From Armatimonadota bacterium (GTDB taxonomy: Bacteria; Sysuimicrobiota; Sysuimicrobiia; Sysuimicrobiales; Humicultoraceae): a stretch of 64,000 nt of DNA. The stretch is taken from the NCBI GenBank assembly GCA_031459855.1, contig JAVKHP010000001.1:1701808-1765807 (forward strand). The letters run 5' to 3'. The notes below the pieces were generated by a model. That model was not told where the DNA came from. It saw only the letters and a list, made by a program, of their open reading frames with translations, and ran no database searches. Each line of letters opens with the position of its first letter. Position 1 is the first letter of the stretch. Below, in pieces: positions 59,341 through 64,000 of this stretch. A program made the translations under genes and the position numbers.

Positions 59341-60258
59341 TCACTCGTACCTGATGCGCGGGTCGATGAGGGCGTAGAGCAGGTCCACGGTCAGGTTGAT
59401 GACGACGAAGAGGGCGGCGGTGACGATGGCGTAGGCGACCACCACCGGGTAGTCGAGGCGCTCGATGGAGATCAGCAGCAGGCGCCCCATGCCGGGCCAG
59501 GCGAAGATACGCTCGGTGACCACCGCGAACGCCACCAGCCCGCCCATCTGGATGCCGCCGATGGTGACGAAGGGGATCAAGGTGTTCTTCAGCGCGTGGC
59601 GGTAGATCACCAGCCGCTCGAAGAGACCCTTGGCCCGCGCGGTCCGGATGTAGTCCTGGCCCAGCACGTCCAGCATGCCCGCCCGGATCAGGCGCACGAA
59701 CAGGGCGACGCGGTAGAACGCCAGGGTCGCCACCGGCAGGACCAGGTGTTCCCAGCCGCCGCGGCCCGACGACGGCAGCCAGCCCAGCGAGACCACGAAG
59801 AGCGCGATGAGCACGATGCCGATCCAGAAGGTCGGCGCCGAGATGCCCACCAGCGAGCCCACCAGGATCACCCGGTCGAGCCACGTCCCGGGACGGGTGG
59901 CGGCCAGCACGCCCAGCGGGATGGCCACGACCGTGGAGATGGCCATGGTCCAGACCACGAGCTCCAGCGAGGCCGGCAACCGCTCCAGGACCAGCCGGAT
60001 GGCCGGCTCCCGGAAGTAGAAGGACTCGCCCAGATCGCCGCGCACCGCGCTGGTCAGGAACTTCACGTACTGGACGTACCACGGCCGGTCGAGGCCGAGC
60101 TGCCGGCGCATCGCCTCGACCTGGGCCAGGTCGGAGGCCGGCGGCAGCAGCAGCTCGATGGGATCGCCGGTGAGGACCAGGAGGAGGAAGACCACCAGGG
60201 AGATGATGAGGAAGACCCCGAGCATCTGCAGGAAGCGATGCGCGAGGTACCGGGTCAT
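59341..60258 (-). CDS. Peptide-type ABC transporter permease (DppB-like)
   Basis: This 305-residue permease starts TRYLAHRFLQMLGVFLIISL, has MRRQLGLDRPWYVQYVKFLT, coupling region QDYIRTARAKGLFERLVIY and NTLIPFVTIGG and ends ALIDPRIRYE. ATG 60258 is preferred; a GTG at 60279 is in frame but lies within a strong hairpin (60279-60310) that would block it. It follows the binding-protein gene by 61 bases. Confidence 0.93.
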   Translation of the reverse strand: MTRYLAHRFLQMLGVFLIISLVVFLLLVLTGDPIELLLPPASDLAQVEAMRRQLGLDRPWYVQYVKFLTSAVRGDLGESFYFREPAIRLVLERLPASLELVVWTMAISTVVAIPLGVLAATRPGTWLDRVILVGSLVGISAPTFWIGIVLIALFVVSLGWLPSSGRGGWEHLVLPVATLAFYRVALFVRLIRAGMLDVLGQDYIRTARAKGLFERLVIYRHALKNTLIPFVTIGGIQMGGLVAFAVVTERIFAWPGMGRLLLISIERLDYPVVVAYAIVTAALFVVINLTVDLLYALIDPRIRYE

Positions 60259-60278
60259 AGGCTGGCTGTGGGGGGCCA

Positions 60279-60310
60279 CCGGGCGGGGGCGGCCTGCCGC
60301 CCCCGCCCGG
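60279..60310 (-). promoter_or_regulatory. Perfect 14-bp GC hairpin after binding-protein gene
   Basis: ccgggcgggggcgg (60279-60292) pairs perfectly with ccgcccccgcccgg (60297-60310) across a 4-base loop. There is no T-run. It stands at the same place (binding protein to next gene) as the 643-677 hairpin and is built of the same runs. Confidence 0.55.
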
Positions 60311-60319
60311 CGTACGGGA

Positions 60320-61900
60320 CTACCGGAACGTGATCTCGTGGGCCAGGATCGACTCGTCGACGCGGACGGGCATCGTGATGTTCTCCTTCACCGCGCGGAT
60401 CAGCTCCTCGAAGTAGAGCGGGATCTTCCCCACGTCCTGTCGGTTCAGCTCGGCCGCCTTGTAGAACGCCTCCAGGCGCTTCTTCTCGTCCATCTCGGTG
60501 CGCATGATGTCGATCAAGCGGTTCAGCTCGGGGTTGCAGTAGCGGCCGTAGTTGGCGCGGCCGTAGCCCGTCTTGGGGTCCACGCACCCCAGCAGCGCTG
60601 CCCAGTTGGTGCTGGAGATCAACGTCAGCCACCCGCTCATCTGGAACGAGGTATCGAAGGCGCGCATCTTGGGGAAGTAGATGGCCCGGGGCATGCCGTT
60701 CAGCTGGGCGTCGATGCCCACGCGCTTGAGCATGCCCACCACCGCCAGCCCTACCTCCCGGTCGTTCACGTAGCGGTCGGTGGTGACGTCCAGGCGCACC
60801 GTGAAGCCGTTGGGGTACCCGGCCTCGGCCAGCAGGCGCTTGGCCCGCGACGGGTCGTAGATGGGCCGGCGCACCTTGGGGTTGTACCCGTACATGAAGG
60901 GCGGCAGGATCTGCTCGGCCGGCGCCGCGGCGCCCTGCATCACCTGCTCGACGATCTCCTTGCTGTTGATGGCGTGGTAGATCGCCTGCCGCACCCGCAC
61001 GTCCTTGAACGGGTTGGGCTGGCCCGCCGGCAGGCCGGGGCTGAACTGCGGATGCGGGCCGCCGCGGTCCCGGTGGGTGTCCATGGCGATGAAGATCAAC
61101 CGCGGCCCCTGTTTGCGCAGCACCTTGAACCCGCGGGTGCGGGCGATGCGCGGGATGTCGGGGATCGGCGGGCTCTCGATGACGTCCACTTCGCCCGCCA
61201 GGAGGGCTGCCACCCGGGTGGCGCCCTCGGGGATGGGCCGGATGGTGACCCGGGTCGCCTGCGGCTTGGGGCCCCAGTACGTGGGGTTGGCCTCGAGCAC
61301 GATGCGGTCGTCCCGGATCCACTCGACGAACCGGTAGGGGCCCGTGCCCACGGGGCGCTTGGCCACGCCGTCGTCGCCCACCTCGCGGGTGTACCGCGGC
61401 GGGTACATGAAGACGTTGTTGGCTAGGTTCGCCACCAGGTCGGGCGACGGTTCCGTGGTGACCAAGCGCAGGGTCAGATTGTCGACGACCCGCACCTCTT
61501 TGATCAGGCTCACGTAGGCCTTGAGCAGCGACTTGGGATGGTCGCGCGCGCGCTCGATGCTGAACTTGGCGGCTTCGGCGTTGAAGGGCTCCCCGTTGTG
61601 GAAGCGGACGTTGGGGCGCAGCTTGAACTCCCAGGTCAGGGCGTCCAGCGCGCGCCACTGGGTGGCCAGCACCGGCACCAGTTTGGCGTCGGGGTCGTTG
61701 TCCACCAGCGGCTCCAGCACGTGGCGCTGGATGCTGAAGGTGGTGCTGATGGCGCTCATGACCGCGTCCATCGTCTCCGCATCGCCCGAGGTGGCGACGA
61801 CCACCGGGCGCCCCTGGGCGTAGTTGACGGGGGTGATGGCGGCCACCAGGGCCAGCGTCACCGCGACGGCGATCGTGGCTGGAGCGGTCAGTGCCTTCAT
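60320..61900 (-). CDS. Peptide/opine ABC transporter substrate-binding protein (family 5)
   Basis: This 526-residue secreted protein has a signal peptide (TAPATIAVAVTLALVAAITP then VNYAQG). The mature part begins RPVVVATSGDAETMDAVMSA and shows FKLRPNVRFHNGEPFNAEAA and RPVGTGPYRFVEWIRDDRI. GAGGAGGG lies 6 bases before ATG 61900. It is first in the operon binding protein, DppB, DppC. Compared with the tandem pair at 51109-54422 it is a distinct subfamily, closer in blocks to the protein at 13761. Confidence 0.94.
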   Translation of the reverse strand: MKALTAPATIAVAVTLALVAAITPVNYAQGRPVVVATSGDAETMDAVMSAISTTFSIQRHVLEPLVDNDPDAKLVPVLATQWRALDALTWEFKLRPNVRFHNGEPFNAEAAKFSIERARDHPKSLLKAYVSLIKEVRVVDNLTLRLVTTEPSPDLVANLANNVFMYPPRYTREVGDDGVAKRPVGTGPYRFVEWIRDDRIVLEANPTYWGPKPQATRVTIRPIPEGATRVAALLAGEVDVIESPPIPDIPRIARTRGFKVLRKQGPRLIFIAMDTHRDRGGPHPQFSPGLPAGQPNPFKDVRVRQAIYHAINSKEIVEQVMQGAAAPAEQILPPFMYGYNPKVRRPIYDPSRAKRLLAEAGYPNGFTVRLDVTTDRYVNDREVGLAVVGMLKRVGIDAQLNGMPRAIYFPKMRAFDTSFQMSGWLTLISSTNWAALLGCVDPKTGYGRANYGRYCNPELNRLIDIMRTEMDEKKRLEAFYKAAELNRQDVGKIPLYFEELIRAVKENITMPVRVDESILAHEITFR

Positions 61901-62188
61901 CTGGATCCCTCCTCGTGGATCACCTCGCGCACCACGTCGGCAGCCCGCACCGCCGGCGCACCCGGCGGCGGCACCAACAGCATACCTCCCCGACCCGTCC
62001 CTTGACCATCGGCTGGCTCCAGGCCAGGGGCCGGGCGGCGCGTCCGGTGCCGGGAGAGATCGCCGCCATGTCGGCGTCGAGCCGGGCAACGCGACGCCCG
62101 CCGCGGCGGCCCGTGCGTGCGATCCTCCCGGGCCGTGGCGCCCTGGAGATTGGCCGGTCGCCCCGGCAGTCCTCCCGCGCCGTCTTGT
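61901..62188. other. Spacer between divergent binding-protein gene and tRNA-Ser
   Basis: No gene is supported. Apart from the ribosome site of the binding-protein gene and GC-rich inverted repeats of the cgccggcgcacccggcggcg kind, I see nothing specific. Confidence 0.5.
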
Positions 62189-62194
62189 TATAAT
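62189..62194 (+). promoter_or_regulatory. -10 element of the tRNA-Ser promoter
   Basis: TATAAT ends 7 bases before the mature 5' end of the tRNA, so transcription would start at or beside the tRNA itself with almost no 5' leader. Confidence 0.55.
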
Positions 62195-62201
62195 GGGCGC
62201 C

Positions 62202-62292
62202 GGAGAGGTGGCTGAGCCCGGTTGAAGGCGGCGGACTTGAAATCCGTTAGGGCCACAAGCCCTCGTGGGTTCGAATCCCACCCTCTCCGCCA
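62202..62292 (+). tRNA. tRNA-Ser (anticodon TGA)
   Basis: A 7-bp acceptor stem GGAGAGG/CCTCTCC, D-arm with GGCTGAGCCCGGTTGAAGGC, anticodon loop CTTGAAA (TGA at 62238-62240) on a GCGGA/TCCGT stem, a long class II variable arm (TAGGGCCACAAGCCCTCG), the T-arm GTGGGTTCGAATCCCAC, discriminator G and an encoded CCA. It decodes UCA serine codons. It is not the selenocysteine tRNA, whose anticodon is TCA. Confidence 0.97.
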
Positions 62293-62319
62293 GTCGCCCG
62301 TGATTGGAGGTCGAAGATC

Positions 62320-62844
62320 GTGGACCGCGTCCGTGCCGGGGTCGACGCCGTCGACCGGGCGCTGACCTCCTGGATGGCCCGCTACGGGATCGTGGCCCTC
62401 CGCCTCAGCCTGGGGACCGTCTTCCTCTGGTTTGGCCTCCTCAAGTTCTTCCCGGGGCTGAGCCCGGCGCAGGAGCTCGCCGGGAAGACCATCCACACGC
62501 TGACCTTCGGCCTGGTGCCGCCGCACCTGGCCGTCCCGATCCTGGCGGTCTGGGAGTCCTGGATCGGCGTGGGCCTGCTGCTGGGGGTCTGGCTGCGGAC
62601 GACGCTGCTGCTGCTCTGGCTCCAGATGCTGGGAACAATCACGCCCCTGGTGCTCTTCCCCGGGGAGACGTTTGTGCGCCTCCCCTACGCGCCCACGCTC
62701 GAGGGGCAGTACATCCTCAAGAACCTGGTGCTGATCGCCGCCGGGCTGGTCATCGGTGCCACCGTGCGGGGCGGGCGGCTGTCGGCGTCGACTCGCGCGG
62801 ACGACACCCGGCGGCCCTGGGTCGGCCTCCTCCCCACGCCTTGA
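62320..62844 (+). CDS. DoxX/YkgB-like integral membrane protein
   Basis: This 174-residue membrane protein has four or so helices: VALRLSLGTVFLWFGLLKFF, VPILAVWESWIGVGLLLGVW, TTLLLLWLQMLGTITPLVLF and KNLVLIAAGLVIGATV. The WFGLLKF motif in helix 1 and ILKNLVLIAAGL in the last helix are seen in DoxX-related and YkgB/DUF417 proteins. The biochemical role is unknown. GTG 62320 follows a GGAGG site 9 bases upstream and lies 27 bases after the tRNA. Confidence 0.75.
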   Translation: MDRVRAGVDAVDRALTSWMARYGIVALRLSLGTVFLWFGLLKFFPGLSPAQELAGKTIHTLTFGLVPPHLAVPILAVWESWIGVGLLLGVWLRTTLLLLWLQMLGTITPLVLFPGETFVRLPYAPTLEGQYILKNLVLIAAGLVIGATVRGGRLSASTRADDTRRPWVGLLPTP

Positions 62845-62884
62845 ACGCGCCCGGAGCGGGCAGAGAAGAGTTCGGGACATCGCC

Positions 62885-64000
62885 GTGGAGACCCTCACCG
62901 TCACCTGCCCGCACTGCGGTGCGGCCAACCCGGCCGACCTGAAGTTCTGCCGGGAGTGCTGGGCGCTGCTGCACGGCCGCCCCTGTCCCGGTTGCGGTCG
63001 GCCAGCCACGCGCGTGGGTGCGCTGACGTGCGAGTACTGTGGCGAGAGCCTCTACGCATTCGGGGCGCGCGGCACCGCCGGGGAACCGCAAGCCGAGTCT
63101 CCAGCCGAGCCCCCCAGCACCCGTGCGGACGTCGGTCGGGAGCCAGCGCAGGACAGCGGCACCGGTATCGCGGAACAGCTCTACGCCCCCAACCAACCGG
63201 CAGAGCTCGCACGCAATTACCAACCGGCAGACGACGTCAGGAAATCGGCCCAAGAGGCCGGGCAGCCCGCAAAGGCTGCAGGTCCTACCGGAGCGTTGGG
63301 TGGGAACGCGGTTTTCGCTGAACCCGCCGGGGGTGCAGGCCGTTCTGACGTGCACGGGAGATCTCGCGTACTGGAGGACGCTGGGTTCGAGGAAGTGGCC
63401 GGGGAGTCGGAGCTGGCTGCGCACCAGGCCGGGCACGCGGTGCTCGGCCGGGACGCCGGGTTCGATGAAGCGGCCGAAAAATCAGAGACCCCCGCGGCTA
63501 CGCCCGCGGACAAACACCATGACAGGGCCCACGGCGACACGGTCCGGCGGCGCGCGTGGGTCTCCTACGTGGTGGTGGCCGGCCTGGTCATCGCCACCGC
63601 CGCCGGACTCTTCGTCGCGCGCGGGGGCCTGCGCGGCGGCGCCGCCGACCGGGTGCTGCCCGCCGCGTCCCCACCGGCAGCGCGCACGCTTGGCGCGGGG
63701 CCGGTCCCTCATGCGCCTGCCGCAGGGCCCATCCCCGGCGTCCTGCCAGCGCCTGCCCCAGCGCCTGTCCCCGCCAGGCCGCCCGCGTCTGCAGCGCCGG
63801 CTACAGCGAGGCTTGCGCCGGGCGCACCGCCTGCCGCCACGCTCAGCATCCACACCGTCCCGACCGGCGCGTGGATCGAGCTCGACGGCAGGCGGGTCGG
63901 CGCCAGCAGCCTGACGCTCGACGGCGTGCCGCCCGGCGTCTACGCGCTCAGGATCACGAAAACGGGCTTCCGGCCCGTGATCCGGCGGATTCGCCTGGGC
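62885..64000 (+). CDS. Double zinc-ribbon membrane protein with PEGA domain, cut at window end
   Basis: The frame is open from GTG 62885 to the last base, 372 codons without stop. The N-terminus has two zinc ribbons (CPHCGAANPADLKFCREC at residues 8-25, then CPGC and CEYC up to about 57). A long disordered Ala/Pro/Glu linker contains two related blocks (DAGFEEVAGESE and DAGFDEAAEKSE). One membrane helix lies near 226-245 (WVSYVVVAGLVIATAAGLFV), then a proline-alanine linker, then a PEGA domain (LSIHTVPTGAWIELDGRRVG, PPGVYALRITKTGFRPV) at the visible end. So the ribbons are cytoplasmic and the PEGA domain outside. The gene continues past the window. Confidence 0.8.
   Translation, partial: METLTVTCPHCGAANPADLKFCRECWALLHGRPCPGCGRPATRVGALTCEYCGESLYAFGARGTAGEPQAESPAEPPSTRADVGREPAQDSGTGIAEQLYAPNQPAELARNYQPADDVRKSAQEAGQPAKAAGPTGALGGNAVFAEPAGGAGRSDVHGRSRVLEDAGFEEVAGESELAAHQAGHAVLGRDAGFDEAAEKSETPAATPADKHHDRAHGDTVRRRAWVSYVVVAGLVIATAAGLFVARGGLRGGAADRVLPAASPPAARTLGAGPVPHAPAAGPIPGVLPAPAPAPVPARPPASAAPATARLAPGAPPAATLSIHTVPTGAWIELDGRRVGASSLTLDGVPPGVYALRITKTGFRPVIRRIRLG

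Noticed and set aside
62202-62292. Possible selenocysteine tRNA because of its long variable arm
   Set aside because: The anticodon is TGA (serine), the acceptor stem has 7 pairs and the fold is a normal tRNA-Ser.

Overview
This is a GC-rich bacterial chromosome segment with genes on both strands, short spacers and many 4-bp start/stop overlaps. I cannot name the phylum. An abundance of family-5 (oligopeptide/dipeptide type) ABC transporters, a unimodular QueF, a stand-alone glutamate synthase large subunit and several apparently leaderless promoters suggest a high-GC, free-living, amino-acid-consuming heterotroph.

Layout. (1) 2-22601, plus strand: a long catabolic island. A complete peptide/opine-type ABC transporter (binding protein, two ATPases, two permeases) is followed by a dihydrodipicolinate-synthase-like lyase, three flavin oxidoreductases (one with a BFD-type 2Fe-2S site), a 2-hydroxyacid dehydrogenase, a class III aminotransferase, a PPC/DUF296 protein, an RpiR regulator and an SDR. 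A second binding protein and permease pair comes next, then a second aminotransferase, a second lyase, an MFS transporter and a ThDP enzyme. (2) 22661-25060: a mobile-element graveyard holding a solo IS end, a frameshifted phage terminase fragment, the 3' half of a tRNA-Ala and an IS481-type element. (3) 25367-29078: an orphan molybdenum hydroxylase large subunit and a divergent queF plus VUT-family (queuosine precursor) transporter pair. (4) 29101-33004, minus strand: ECF sigma factor, zinc anti-sigma factor and an ArsM-like methyltransferase whose frame contains a TGA exactly at a conserved cysteine position (candidate selenocysteine), then an AhpD-like protein, DUF1326 and DUF2182 proteins. 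(5) 33104-46093: Nudix hydrolase, gltB behind a ykkC-family riboswitch, an SsuABC/TauABC-like transporter, and carA-carB. (6) 46182-61900, minus strand: HD-GYP protein, two more peptide-type transporter sets lacking ATPases, a DAO-type oxidase, an SDR, a methyltransferase and a glutamate-semialdehyde dehydrogenase. (7) 62189-64000: tRNA-Ser, a DoxX-like membrane protein and a zinc-ribbon/PEGA protein cut by the window end.

How it fits together. Imported amino- or imino-acid-like compounds would be oxidised by the DAO/HcnBC-like flavoenzymes, cleaved by the lyases and transaminated, with nitrogen passing to glutamate (gltB, pruA) and carbamoyl phosphate (carAB). The ykkC RNA in front of gltB suggests that glutamate synthesis is set by a nucleotide signal, perhaps ppGpp. 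The items most deserving follow-up are the candidate selenocysteine methyltransferase in the sigma-factor operon and the gltB riboswitch with its mutually exclusive hairpin.
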